Positions 11,464-23,290 of a stretch of DNA of 64,000 nt are shown piece after piece. The first letter of the stretch is position 1; each line of letters begins with the position of its first letter. The notes under the pieces are model-generated. The model was not told where the DNA came from. It did no database searches and saw only the letters and a list, made by a program, of their open reading frames with translations. The DNA is from Apoderus coryli (taxonomy: Eukaryota; Arthropoda; Insecta; Coleoptera; Attelabidae): contig OU452202.1 of NCBI GenBank assembly GCA_911728435.2, forward strand, positions 4,071,135-4,135,134. The letters are read 5' to 3'. Position numbers and translations under genes: made by a program.

Positions 11464-11875
11464 TAGAGAGAGAATTTTTAAGAGTTTCGATGATATACAA
11501 AAAGAAAAATGTTACAAGGCTTACATTAGTAATAATGTGACCTTTTTAAATGTATTAGTTTTAGTCTTAATGTTTAACAACGATTAATTTAACAATAAAA
11601 ATTTTTTATTTTTTCACACAATGGTAAGTTTAAAGTTCAAATCTTTTTTGGTGCAATTGAAAATAATGTATACATTCTTATTTCTAGAGTTGATAAATAA
11701 AATTCCCAAAAATAATATGTACTAATTTAGTTAAATAACATAGCTTTTCGTCAATTTTCTATTATAACCACTGATGATGCAGCCCGGAGCTGTGAAACAT
11801 GTATGGTGACATTTATTGAGGATTTTTATTAAATTTATTGTGTGGAGGTCGACTTTTATTTCAAGAATATTAAAT
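11464..11875 (+). repeat. Internal pLTR, 5' of the complete PLE
   Basis: 412 bp direct repeat of 15007-15418. It ends 19 bp before the ORF start codon and probably acts as promoter/5' leader. It contains ATG-GTAAGT at about 11619, which could be a splice donor, but I could not find an acceptor that makes a sensible frame. Confidence 0.9.
11766..11808 (+). ncRNA. Hammerhead ribozyme motif in internal pLTR
   Basis: ACCA (stem I), CTGATGA (11771-11777), a 5 bp stem II GCAGC/GCTGT with loop CCGGA, GAAA (11794-11797), then CATGTA and TGGT (stem I partner). Stem III is only AC/GU with a 2-base loop; the predicted cut follows A11803 in GUA. Known from PLE families: minimal type I hammerheads in pLTRs. 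The ACAUGU stem III is self-complementary, consistent with dimeric action. Activity is not shown. Confidence 0.85.
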
Positions 11876-11894
11876 TATTCTACTCCACTTCAGT

Positions 11895-14477
11895 ATGGAC
11901 TACTTCTTTCGAATGAATAATGCTAGTCAAGCTACCCTAGTCCGAGAATACGAAAAGCTATCTACTCAACGTCAATATCTTAAACTCGACATATACTTCA
12001 ACTGCTTGTGTAAAAATGAAAACTTAATACCAAACTATATACAAATTCATACACGGAATAAATCACAATCAGCAATAAAAGCCGTAAAAATAGCCAAAAT
12101 CACATGGCTACGAGAAGAAATAAAGAAGTTACATGGAAAGATGGATATGATAACAACAAAACTTCATTACATAACAGCTGAACTAGCACACAAATTACAT
12201 CACTATGAATGGGACTGCTTACAACAACAAATACAGGACACAGTCAGATATAAAGGTACCATCAAGAAAAATAGACTTAATGCTAAAATTAATAATCTAA
12301 GATCTAGGAAAAATCAAAATCATTCCAATAATTTTGACACATTGCATAACATTAATTATATAAATAATGATAATGAGAATAATGTATCTTTCGAAAATAA
12401 CGATATCTCACATTTCGATAACCAAAATTTTCAAGAACAGTTTCCAAACATAGTACAATCAAATACATTTCAGTTTCACAATAGAGTTCTGAATCTCTCA
12501 AATATCAATTTTACAGAACAAGAAACTTCAATGCTTAATAAAGGTTTAAAATACAATATTCATAATAACATAACTAAAGATAACCTAAAAGTTACTGCCG
12601 CAGAATGCGAATCTATTATTGAAACATTGAATCCTCCAGAAAAAGAAATAATAAATTCTAATATCTCAAAAATTCTAAACCAAGGATATAAAAATTACAA
12701 CAAAATAAACAACTCTAGTGAAACTAAAATTATTAAAAATATCAAATCAAAATTAAATAATAACAACTTAATCCTAAGTAAAAGCGATAAAAGTAACTGC
12801 ACTGTCATATGTGACAAACAAACGTATATTAATAAGGTTAATGAATTTCTCAATACACCCGACTTCACTATAGTACAATCTAATCCTCTTAAAACCTATC
12901 AAACTAAACTTAGGAAAACTTTAGATAGTACGAAAGATACATTATCACTCCTCAACACTAACAAATTTAGACTTACAAATATGAATCCTCAAATACCAAA
13001 ATTAAGAGGACAAATTAAAACACATAAAATCAACATGCCAATTCGTCCAATAGTATGTTATTCAACATCACCAGCTTCTAAATTGTCTAAATGGTTAAAC
13101 TACACTATTAAAAAATGCACAAATTTTAAACCCCCATATTCAGTAAATAACTCAGTTGAACTATGTCAAAAATTAACCAATACCCACTGTCCTGCAAATT
13201 CTTTTCTTGTATCATTTGACGTGAAAAATCTATACACCAGTGTTCCAGTAAGTGAGAGCGTACAACTCGTCCACGATCTTCTTAATAGTGATTCATCCCT
13301 TAATGAACCCAGCATTCGCGACATTGTCAACTTACTAAACGTCGCATTAGATCAGAATTTCTTCCAGTTTGACAACCAAATATATAAACAATGCGAAGGA
13401 TTAGCAATGGGAGCATCTACATCATCACTCCTAGCTGAAATCTTCATGGTCAACCTGGAAAATAAAATAATGCAAAACCAAATACATAAAGATAGGCTAG
13501 TTGTATATTTTAGATACGTGGACGACATATTTGCAGTATTTAAAGGATCTGATCATGATTTGAATGACACATTAACATTTATGAACTCCTTACACCATAG
13601 GATACAATTTACAGTAGAAATAGAAAACAACAGATCATTACCATTCTTAGACGTGCGTATTCACAGATTATCCAATAACTTATCCTTCTCTATTTACCAC
13701 AAAGATACAAGCACAGACATAGCAATCCCATTTTCATCTAACCATCCATATGCACATAAGTTTGCAGGTTTCAATTCTCTTTTTCACAGATTATTTAACA
13801 TCCCAATGTCCGAGGAAAATTTCAAAAAAGAACTTTCTATTATATACCACATAGCCAAATCGAACGATTTTCAAGCTAGTACAATTAACAGAATATACTA
13901 TAAACACATTAATAAGTATATAAATAGAAATCTAAGATCAGTATATACCTCTTCCACACCGAAATTTTATCCAATAACATATACACACCCACTATGTTTA
14001 GCGCTAAAACGAGTTTTTAGCCAAAACAACATTCAAATATGTTTTCGTACTAATAATACTATCAACCTCCTTCTGAATAATAGCAAAGACAAATCACCGT
14101 CAAACGAAAAATCTGGCGTATATGCATTATCATGTAATACAACAGGATGTTCTGCACAATACATCGGCCAATCTGGACGTGCTATTAAAACTAGAATTGA
14201 GGAACACAATGGAATTATCACTAAATCTCAAGCACGAAATTATACATGCATTGACAGTAACTCAGCTATAGCAAACCATGTCATAAATCTCGGCCACTCT
14301 TTTGATATAGACAACAACGTTAAACTCTTACACATTTGTAATAAAGGCACTTTACTCAATACGTTAGAAATTATGGAAATAACAGCAATTAACAACTCGC
14401 CATCAATAAATTGTCTAAATGATCAAACTGAGTTCACATCCACCAGATTTTTTTTTTTAAATCATTATCCTTCTTAA
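11895..14477 (+). CDS. Penelope-like retroelement protein (RT + GIY-YIG endonuclease)
   Basis: 860 codons, complete. The first ATG downstream of the pLTR is used (MDYFFRMNNASQ); an MDYF start recurs in a relic at about 30246. The N-terminal ~150 residues are basic and probably helical. Reverse transcriptase: motif A VSFDVKNLYTSVP (Asp about 442), motif B GLAMGASTSS (about 502), motif C YVDD (541-544), then the primer-grip-like SLPFLDVRIHR. The C-terminal GIY-YIG endonuclease has GVYALS (about 741), paired cysteines, YIGQSGRAIKTRIEEH (about 756) and later histidines of the CCHH arrangement known in PLEs. Role: target nicking and reverse transcription of its own RNA. Transcription presumably starts in the pLTR. 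No breaks seen; likely a young, possibly active copy. Confidence 0.95.
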   Translation: MDYFFRMNNASQATLVREYEKLSTQRQYLKLDIYFNCLCKNENLIPNYIQIHTRNKSQSAIKAVKIAKITWLREEIKKLHGKMDMITTKLHYITAELAHKLHHYEWDCLQQQIQDTVRYKGTIKKNRLNAKINNLRSRKNQNHSNNFDTLHNINYINNDNENNVSFENNDISHFDNQNFQEQFPNIVQSNTFQFHNRVLNLSNINFTEQETSMLNKGLKYNIHNNITKDNLKVTAAECESIIETLNPPEKEIINSNISKILNQGYKNYNKINNSSETKIIKNIKSKLNNNNLILSKSDKSNCTVICDKQTYINKVNEFLNTPDFTIVQSNPLKTYQTKLRKTLDSTKDTLSLLNTNKFRLTNMNPQIPKLRGQIKTHKINMPIRPIVCYSTSPASKLSKWLNYTIKKCTNFKPPYSVNNSVELCQKLTNTHCPANSFLVSFDVKNLYTSVPVSESVQLVHDLLNSDSSLNEPSIRDIVNLLNVALDQNFFQFDNQIYKQCEGLAMGASTSSLLAEIFMVNLENKIMQNQIHKDRLVVYFRYVDDIFAVFKGSDHDLNDTLTFMNSLHHRIQFTVEIENNRSLPFLDVRIHRLSNNLSFSIYHKDTSTDIAIPFSSNHPYAHKFAGFNSLFHRLFNIPMSEENFKKELSIIYHIAKSNDFQASTINRIYYKHINKYINRNLRSVYTSSTPKFYPITYTHPLCLALKRVFSQNNIQICFRTNNTINLLLNNSKDKSPSNEKSGVYALSCNTTGCSAQYIGQSGRAIKTRIEEHNGIITKSQARNYTCIDSNSAIANHVINLGHSFDIDNNVKLLHICNKGTLLNTLEIMEITAINNSPSINCLNDQTEFTSTRFFFLNHYPS

Positions 14478-15006
14478 ACTAGCTTCTCGATTACTACATT
14501 TAATTTTAAATTGTAAGCGCAAATGTAAATAAACTAAGGATAATTACATAACGGAAAACCACGTACGTAAATGTAAACATTGACATGAGATTGTGTGTTG
14601 ATTTTATTTGTGGTACAATTAAGTATATGAAAATTAAAACATAGATTGTCACACTAACTGATATTATTGTGTATTAATGTGTAGCTCATAGATTATATAA
14701 ACAACATAAACATAACCATAAGAAAAATACCATCCCATATTAATAATCAAAGAAATCTGTATACACTTAACATAGGGATCTGTATAGTATAGAGTTGAGA
14801 TAAAAAAGAAATCTAACATTGTAGATCACATGTACGGAAGTGATATTGGCTCTAGGAAATAGATGTCACCACAATATTATTGTTAATATATTTATTAGAA
14901 TTCTAAAACAACATTACAATTGCATCTATCCTACATATACAAAAATCTATTTTTTAAGAAAATTTGAAACGCCATTGTTGTGTGAAACTGCAATCTAGTG
15001 TCTTCG

Positions 15007-15418
15007 TAGAGAGAGAATTTTTAAGAGTTTCGATGATATACAAAAAGAAAAATGTTACAAGGCTTACATTAGTAATAATGTGACCTTTTTAAATGTATTA
15101 GTTTTAGTCTTAATGTTTAACAACGATTAATTTAACAATAAAAATTTTTTATTTTTTCACACAATGGTAAGTTTAAAGTTCAAATCTTTTTTGGTGCAAT
15201 TGAAAATAATGTATACATTCTTATTTCTAGAGTTGATAAATAAAATTCCCAAAAATAATATGTACTAATTTAGTTAAATAACATAGCTTTTCGTCAATTT
15301 TCTATTATAACCACTGATGATGCAGCCCGGAGCTGTGAAACATGTATGGTGACATTTATTGAGGATTTTTATTAAATTTATTGTGTGGAGGTCGACTTTT
15401 ATTTCAAGAATATTAAAT
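15007..15418 (+). repeat. 3' pLTR of the complete PLE
   Basis: 412 bp, direct repeat of 11464-11875. Its end, ...AATATTAAAT, abuts the right target-site duplication. Confidence 0.9.
15309..15351 (+). ncRNA. Hammerhead ribozyme motif in 3' pLTR
   Basis: Identical to the motif at 11766-11808, with CTGATGA at 15314-15320 and the predicted cut after A15346. The two plus-strand cut sites are 3543 nt apart, which would define a unit-length RNA. Confidence 0.85.
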
Positions 15419-15662
15419 TTTCATATTTTTCGAATTTAGTTTATATATGATACTATTTTGTGGTTCTCTCTCTGTCTCTAAAGTTTCCGCTTTCGAAACT
15501 GGACCACCCGGTATACGGTAAATTTGAAGAGACGTATCAACTTATCGAGAGTAAAGAGCTATTGTAGATGTGCAGGAGTTGCATTATCATTTAAATCATC
15601 AATTCATAAGTTTAGTACTTTCGAAAAAATATTCATGGTGCTTCTGCCTAGACGAGATTTAA

Positions 15663-15988
15663 AAAATGATGTATCACTCGACCCCTACTGCTATATGAAA
15701 ATTTAGCGGTTGTGTCCACCCCTATCACAGGGCTTACGCGATTTCAACGAAACTCTAATGTCTTAATTCTAGGACTGCCCCAAACTCATATACCAAAATT
15801 TAGCTAAACTGGTTAAAGCGTTAGGCGCTATCGTGGTAAAATACATACAGACACACATACATACACACAGACAGACAGACTTGGAAATGGTCTTAATCGT
15901 CTCAGGGAACTTCAAATTGGTTATATCCGTCTTTATCTCAAATTTTTTTTAGCGCGTTTACAATACTTTCCCTGTGCGGGAAAGTAAT
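15663..15988 (+). repeat. Interspersed repeat, 3' half
   Basis: Core GATGTATCACTCGACCCC through ACAGACAGACAGAC and the end hairpin TTTCCC-TGTGC-GGGAAAGTAA. The 5' half and tRNA-like module are absent. Confidence 0.75.
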
Positions 15989-17040
15989 ATGAATAGTGGT
16001 GGGCCACATTAAACTTTGGTGTGCGTAGTCGCAATGGACGATTTAGAGCAACTCATTTGGACCTATCTAACTTCCAGGTTGTTGACATTATATTTTTAAT
16101 ATATAGATAGGTACCAATTATAGTAATACAACAAACAAAATAAAGTACAAAAATATACCTGTCAAAATGTTTAACCCAAGCATTCAAAATATAAGAAACT
16201 TAAATATTAGACTCCGCAAAGATGTTCGTTTACAACTGTGAACTTCCTAATGAATACTTAAATGTTCACTTATTTTCAGACGGTTCATGTCTAGACTAAG
16301 AAATGAGACATAAACATCTCTTCCTATAGAGGCGGTGCCATCTATTCTACTCGCATACTAAAGTTATATTTTTATTAAATTTCGAAACGTTTTTAGCTTA
16401 TCAGTCTAACATAATATCTGGATGTGCGACATATATTAGATATCAGTGTTAACTACAATTTTTTATTAATTAAAAGGAAATATCAATTTCACAAAACAAA
16501 TCAAAGAATTATTAGATACCATAAAAATCTTAGACAAGGAAAGAGAGGTCTAAGATAAAAATAATAAGTAATAATTATGATATGGAAAACGAAAAATAAA
16601 TACAGAATTAAAAGCTAAAAATATAAAACTAATACTATAAAAGAATGAAACACATTTTTCATAACAAATAGATATTTCTTCATAGCACTGTTTATAATTT
16701 AATAATTTTTAATTAGTTTTTTTTTAATTAAATTTTGTGTTAATGAATTGTTTAGTTAGGTAAGAAAATAATGTACGTTTTGTTAAGTATTTTCATTCAT
16801 ATGTATTTATTATATTTTACATGTTTTGTAGGTATTGTTATTTTATTTGATAAGTCCACATTTGTGTGATATTTTGTCTACGTCTACAAGAAAATGTAAA
16901 TGCTTTATGACTATAAAATTGATAATTATTATTTGCCTTGAGTGTGAAGCCTCTTAGGCAAGAAATATAAAGCTCATCAAGAATAATTTGCTTTAAAAAT
17001 GTTTATTAATTCGTATAATTCAGCTGACACAAGTAATCTG
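15989..17040. other. AT-rich, no gene recognised
   Basis: No coding motif or transposon end that I can support. Confidence 0.5.
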
Positions 17041-17130
17041 AAAAAACCTTAACTTCTCCACTAGGTTTATAAACAGTAAAAACAACAAGAGAGCCAGATT
17101 TGATCTCTGGGGTACACCAGACCCTACAAG
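17041..17130 (-). pseudogene. Short LINE reverse transcriptase remnant
   Basis: The minus-strand translation VGSGVPQRSNLALLLFLLFI matches the GVPQGSxLGPLLFLLFIND block of non-LTR reverse transcriptases. Only ~30 codons are recognisable. Confidence 0.6.
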
Positions 17131-18528
17131 AATTTAAAATTTGGTATTTGTACTAATGATGAGTCATAGAACATGTCACAATGAAAAATATCCCCACAAT
17201 TCGCGGAATTATGAACCACCCTCGTACCAATTTTCAATTAAAAACTAATTGGAACATTAATTGACCTGCAGACCATAAGCAATCTTTGAGTTGCTCATTA
17301 CAGTTAATAAATAACATTGGACGTTTTCTAGTTATGCGAAAAATAGAGAATCATATAATTTTTAATAATAATTGCCTTTTTAATTTAAGTTTTTCTTTTT
17401 TCTTGCAGTTGAACTTATCATATCATGATATATTTCTTGATATTCATAACAAACCATGCCTCTGTATAATAATTAATTATTCGGCAATAATTTGCTAAAT
17501 TACTTTGAATAATGTGACCTTCAAACAACAAATGAATAGTTAAACAAAAAACGGATATAAATAGGTATAATAGATGTTATAAATTTAGTATAAGTACCTA
17601 TATCCTACCCTACCTAAAATTTGTTTTATGACCTTAATGGTAAATAAATTAAATAGTTTTAAATTTTAGAAAAAATATTTAATGATAACTTGTATTTAAG
17701 CCGCCTAAGATGATCATTTTTGTTCGAATCTCGTTGTTAATTTCGAGTAAAGCCAAAAAAGATCATTCGTCTGAGATGTTTGTATGCTTTGAAGTTCATT
17801 ACTTAAAAAGCCCATGCCTTTGTAACCATTGTTTTTCTTGGACAAGATACTACACCGAAAATTTATGGCATATCTCAAGCAGCACCTACTACTCTACCAG
17901 TAGCAAAATCTGATTTTCTAGGTTAATTTTTCGTGAAATAGTTTTTCTTCTTTTTTTTTGTAATTGATTTCATACCCTATGTATATTAATTATGTTTCTT
18001 TTCTGCATTGTTGCTGAATTTGTTACTATTAATATTTATTTTTATTTTATCTGTTATTTGTTTATTTATTTTTAGGTCAGGGTAATTTTTAGTTCTAGTT
18101 TTATTTCAGTTTTACTTTGCTTTATAATTTATTATTTTTGTTAAAAAACAGTTTAAATGTGAATAGCCACTGGACTAGACTTTGCTAAATAAAGACGTTA
18201 ATTAGTATTATGTAATACTTTTAATATGTCTAACTTGAATTTAAAATTACCCTCGAAATTAAAACTAACTACCATGTCCTGTGGACGTTGTGTATAACCT
18301 TAATCAAACTACCTGTTGCTGTTGATAGTCAAAAGAAACCATGGTAACAAAGTCCGTGTTTTTCAAAGAAACATCGTTTTTAGTAGATTTTCAAAAAAAA
18401 ATCAAACTATTTACAGGAGATTGACACAACCGAAATTTTGAAAAATTTTTATGCAGTCAAATGATGACTCCTGGATCCTAAAAATGACCTCAGTTCCAAA
18501 ATTTATATATCTATATATACATCTTATT
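17131..18528. other. AT-rich, no gene recognised
   Basis: No supported feature. Open frames at about 17286 and 17710 have no recognisable motif. Confidence 0.45.
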
Positions 18529-20059
18529 CACGCCATACGACACGGAATAGTGTGGCTAAACTATTTAATTTCGTAAAAGTTTTATTGATGGGTTCGATAC
18601 AAATTTTAAAAATATTGTGAATCTATACATAGTTACCCAAATATAAGAAATGAACCATAGTTGTGTTTTTTTAAATGGAATGCCCTGTATATGAATATAT
18701 TTTTAGATTCCCCGTTCAAAATAAACCTAACTTTCATAAAAGTACATCTCACCTAAATCTGACAGTTTTTTAAATATTTTAATTTTTATAAAAATATAGA
18801 CATATAATTTGAATGAAAAAATTCACACCTATTCGTTTGTTCTTTTTAAGCCAGTCTGGACTGATAAATATACCCACTCATCATTTGTTACGCCAGGTAT
18901 AAGAAACCCCCAATACTAAATACAGGGTGTCCAATAATAAAAGCAAAGATTAATGTACACAATAGATAGTCAGCGTATATGGGAAATAAAACAAAAATTG
19001 AAACTGTCTCGACACGAGCTACATCTATTAGAAAAACATGCAACCATGGAAATTGTAGATGGCGTTATATGTATTGTGTTGAAATAAAATAAACATATGG
19101 GCAATGTTAGACAAGGACGAGTATACTTTCCCCTACGAGGTGGGAGTTTGTTTTTATATTATAGGTATCATATATGTACTACTGTGCAGCAGTGTTTTTT
19201 GTCGGGTAGTATAAAATTATATGGTATGCCTATCTACGCAAAGATTAATGTGTATGGACGAAAATAAAAGAAATTACTATAATAGTATAAATATACAGGG
19301 CTGGTTCATTAAATGTTTTAGACAATAATTTTAAATGACTAAAATAATATTATTTTAGTCATTTAATTTTAAATTTCGGATATAAGGATGCATCAAAAAG
19401 TTATATTTAAATTAACGAAATTTGGCGTTATAGATAGGACTTCCGGTTATTACCTGATTCAGTTTTAAGGATCAAACTCAAACAGCAGATTCAACTTGTC
19501 GTTAACATTATGAAAAAATAAATCTCAGAGGCGGGTAAATTAAAGGGGCATACAGGCGTGAAATGCTACCCTAACTTTTTTATGCACATTTTTTGCGTGT
19601 GTTTCAATTCGAAGATGTAAAATCTAACAAATTATATACGTAATAAATGTATCCTTCTGTGATATTGATAGAAAGTCATCGTTATCGCGTAATATCGATT
19701 TTAAGAAATATTAATATTAAAAAGGCTGTGCTTTTTACAAGTTGCTGAAGTAAATAAGGTTTGAAATTTCCAGCATGACAATAATTATTAAAAATAAAGT
19801 GTTGCCCACGAGGCACGAATAGCTCTCCATATTTAAGTGTAAAAGTAATAATTTTATGACCTTTTTGTCATTTATCTAAATTTAATAAATTTTTGTTTTG
19901 TTTTAGACATCAGCTATTTTTTTTTAAGTATCGGGTTTTGTGCCTTTTCCTTCTCTTTGGAGGCACTATTTATACGCAGATATTTTATATTTCAGATCTA
20001 GGCCAAGTTCTTGAACGCAAATTAATTGATTGTTTTAGTTTTATTATAAAATTTATTTT

Positions 20060-20890
20060 GCCCCCTTTTCTACTATTTACGAACGCCTATGTAACCAAAT
20101 TGTTATGCTGCATGTTGCAGGTTATCCGTTAATTGGTTTTTGAGTTATCACGAATACAAATTTTTTCTGACCCTTTTATAGAATTTTCACGAACGCCTAT
20201 GGTACATTAATTTTGTCGTGTATTTTTAACACCAATTCATCTAGTTAAATATAAAAATTTTTACATTTTAATTTTTTTTATTTTACCCCTTTTTCTACTA
20301 TTTACGAACGCCTATGTAAATAAAAATTTTATGCTGCATTTTTTAGGTTCTCTTATATCAAAGCTATATATAATTAGCCAATTTTTCTGGCATATTTGAG
20401 AAACATTTTTTTTTCGTTTTTGACCCTTTTTTAAACTATTTTCGAACGCCTGTGTGAACCAATTCTTTTATGGAATATTTTTTAGCTTATATTGTATCAC
20501 AACTATGAAAAATTATTCCATATTTCGAATAAGTTTAGGAAATATATATTTTTTATGTTTTGACCCCTTTTCCACTATTTACGAACGCCTATGAAAGTAA
20601 GTTATTCATGACACATTTTATAGGTTATAGTCTATCAAAACTATAAATAACTAGTTAATATTTCTGCTATTTTTAAGAAATACGTTTTTTTTAAATCTTT
20701 TTTACCCCATTTTACACTATTTTCGAAGGCCAATGTGGTCTAATATTTTATGTTCAATATCTTAGGTTATATTCAATTAAATGCGTAAAAAATTATGCAG
20801 TATTTCGGATAAGTTTAAGAACTACGATTTTTTTTTATTTTTGAACCCTCTTTTAAACCCTTTGCCTACGCTCAATGTTTCCCAAAATCT
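20060..20890 (+). repeat. Degenerate tandem array, ~110-142 bp units
   Basis: Seven units marked by ACCCCTTTTCTACTATTTAC followed by GAACGCCTATG, at about 20081, 20191, 20306, 20444, 20583, 20725 and 20864 (spacing 110, 115, 138, 139, 142, 139). The last unit runs into AATCTAATCAG and an ACAGACAGACAG stretch. Similar single units appear near 37660 and 37770. Confidence 0.8.
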
Positions 20891-21547
20891 AATCAGCTCC
20901 TTGCCATGTCCAATAGTATTTTTGTACCACATTTGGTTAAAATCTGTTAAGCGGTTTTTGCGTTTTCGTGGATACAGACAGACAGACATTTTTTTAAAAC
21001 TACTTATTTATGTATAAAATGACCAAAAACAAGTATTTCCGGTGAAATTAAAAAAAAAATTTTTTTCATGAAACTAATAGTCTCCATATATACATATATG
21101 ATATGGAGAGCTAAAAATATTCACAAAAAAATAACTACGCAGCCAAAGATTAACTTATTAATCTTTGGTAGTATCAAAGATTAAATTAAATTTAATATTT
21201 ATATTAATTCTCTTCAAAACAAAATCAGTAGGTATGAAAACAATGAAAATCGCAATAACAGAGACAGACTATTATAATAGGTATACCTAATATAATATAG
21301 GTAGCAATGATAATTTTTTTATTATAGGTATTATAAGATCTACAACAATCTTGTTACATCTTTGCCACATTGTCTACGTGAAATATTTAAAATATATGTA
21401 ATAAATTCAAAAAGTACCTAGTCCATTCTTAAGTGGAGTTATAATTTTGACAAAGAATAATGTACATTAATACCTATTTTTGATTTCGGTATTGGTATAA
21501 AAGTCTAATATCCACGAAATAAATTTAATATAATAATCATTAATCCA

Positions 21548-21600
21548 TGCCATACAACATGTTTCAAGACTAGACCAGTCCCATAATCAGTGGCGAGCAA
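21548..21600 (-). ncRNA. Degenerate hammerhead-like motif (minus strand)
   Basis: Reads CCACTGATTATGGGACTGG, TCTAGTCTTGAAACATGTTG. It has the GAAACATGT end and GACT/AGTC stem II, but the core is CTGATTA rather than CTGATGA. Relic of a PLE pLTR; the inverse partner is at 24495-24545. Confidence 0.6.
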
Positions 21601-22261
21601 TAATTAAATCAAAAGCTTTTAGATATTTAGATTTTTTTATACAGGGTGAACTATCACTCAGTAGAAAAATTTTAACTAGAGGTAGAGAAAAATAAGATTT
21701 AACAGAATCGCATTTCAAAAAATTTCCAACATTTTTATTAAGGCTGAAAATAATTTTTGTGTAAATTATGTTAAACTCCCTTTTTACGACGCCTATGAAC
21801 GCCTGCCCAACTGAAGTTTAAATTAGACATTAGCAAAGATTATGATACAGCGCCATGTTGCCAAGTGTATCGATTTACCGAGCATTTAATGTAAAACATT
21901 TATTTCGAAAATGTAGATGATTATGTGACTTCAATCATGCGAAATATTAAATATTACGTAAGCTCCTACCTTTCGGATAGGTCTAACATGCCATGCCGCC
22001 ATGATTTTTGAACTTCCTGGGGACCGCTTGATTTACCTCGTCCACTCTTCTTGTTTAATGTCAGGTACTCAGCCCGACGATCACAAGGTGGATCCCATCC
22101 GTTAGGAAAACCCCAAAGGGCAACAAAAAACACTCAAATGCAAATAACACTAGCACTTCAAAGCACTACAACAGCAAATGTTCAAAGAGACCATCGTTAA
22201 CCTCACCACACTTGTTGATGCGCTTAACCACTGAACTATTTCTAGTGCCGGCATCTTTTGT

Positions 22262-22390
22262 ATGTTATACGGTTGAAACCAGTTCTCCTTCAGAATCCTC
22301 CTTGTTCTGAGATATTCCCAATCTTTTTGTAATCTCCGTAGTACTTATGGACAGTTCCTCCTCTATTAAATTTAGTACAGCCACTACATG
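22262..22390 (-). pseudogene. IS630/mariner-like HTH remnant
   Basis: The minus-strand translation gives VVAVLNLIEEELSISTTEIT, KRLGISQN, and in another frame RILKENWFQPYNIQKM. This matches the second helix-turn-helix and the YPYHIQ segment of insect IS630/mariner-like transposases. Frameshifted and short. It suggests the surrounding CAGGGTG-ended element was once autonomous. Confidence 0.6.
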
Positions 22391-23112
22391 TTCTAAATTA
22401 TTCTGTCCTCCTTGTCCACCCGTTTGAGCTTGCAATGTACCAGTATCTCACAAACGTTGTACTTACAACATTTACAAATGTGCGAGGACTAGATTAGGCA
22501 TGTCTTTCCTATTTGGAAAACGTCTCCGGTATTCCACTGCCGGCCGATTTGCTCTTTCGTTGCATTTCCCATAGGTAGGTATAATATTATTACCATGTCT
22601 GTTAATTCCGCGTTTTTCAATAATTCAATTCAATTTTCAAACATTCACTATCAATAAAGTAATATAATAAGTCGACGTCAGAAACGCGATGACAAATGAC
22701 AAAGGAAAACATCGCCATATCGATATTATCAAAATATCGATATATCGGAATAAAAAATATCCATAGTCACATCGACAATTTACGCTTCATTATAACGATA
22801 TAAAATTTAGCAGATATATCAATACATTTTATTGGATATACCGCTGGGCTTTGCCAACGATAGTGCCGATGTATCGGATCAAACATCGGTATTTATTAAC
22901 ATTAGTGTAGTTTCTAGTTATTGTTGTATTTATACTAAAAATATTCCCATTTTATCGGTTGAAAATGTACGATATCGATTGTTCAAATTTCATAACAAAC
23001 TCGATCGATAGTAACAAAATCTGCATAATAATTATTCGTGAATGCAGGCTTGCCAGATTTGGCCAAAAAAGCGATGGTCAATAGGCGCTAAATATTTTTA
23101 GTTAGCTCTTGG

Positions 23113-23290
23113 CATTGTGTTTATTATAATATAGTGTGTCAGCGCTTGGTTAGTACCATCATTTAACAACATACGGCGTTATGAACTTCAGTCGTTCATT
23201 AATAAATTTCTGGTATATGATAACGCCATCTGTTGTTAGTTGACAGGTACTATCCAAGCGCTGACACACTATATTTTAATAAACACAATG
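23113..23290. mobile_element. Small inverted-repeat MITE
   Basis: Arms of about 45 bp with ATATAGTGTGTCAGCGCTTG on the left and its inverse at 23254-23275. Loop ~90 bp, non-coding. Confidence 0.8.

Larger units (their letters stand above)
8171..15417. mobile_element. Penelope-like element, inverted (head-to-head) dimer
   Basis: A 5'-truncated minus-strand copy (8171-11463) abuts a complete plus-strand copy (11464-15417). The left arm is a near-perfect mirror of about 12160-15417; I found at least two single-base differences, near 8480 and 8614. TTTTCATATTT (11 bp) occurs immediately left (8160-8170) and right (15418-15428), a probable target-site duplication around the whole unit. Left of the outward-facing left pLTR is a ~37 nt tail identical to the region around the full copy's start codon (11876-11912). 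The order is tail, pLTR(-), ORF(-), pLTR(+), ORF(+), pLTR(+). High identity and open frames imply a recent insertion. Confidence 0.93.

Noticed and set aside
5478..15497. TACCGGGTGG... at 5478 and its inverse at 15497 as ends of one 10 kb transposon
   Set aside because: Similarity is limited to ~17 bases; such termini are common here and no target-site duplication was found.
20060..20890. CRISPR-like array
   Set aside because: Repeat units are long, diverged and irregularly spaced; the genome is eukaryotic.
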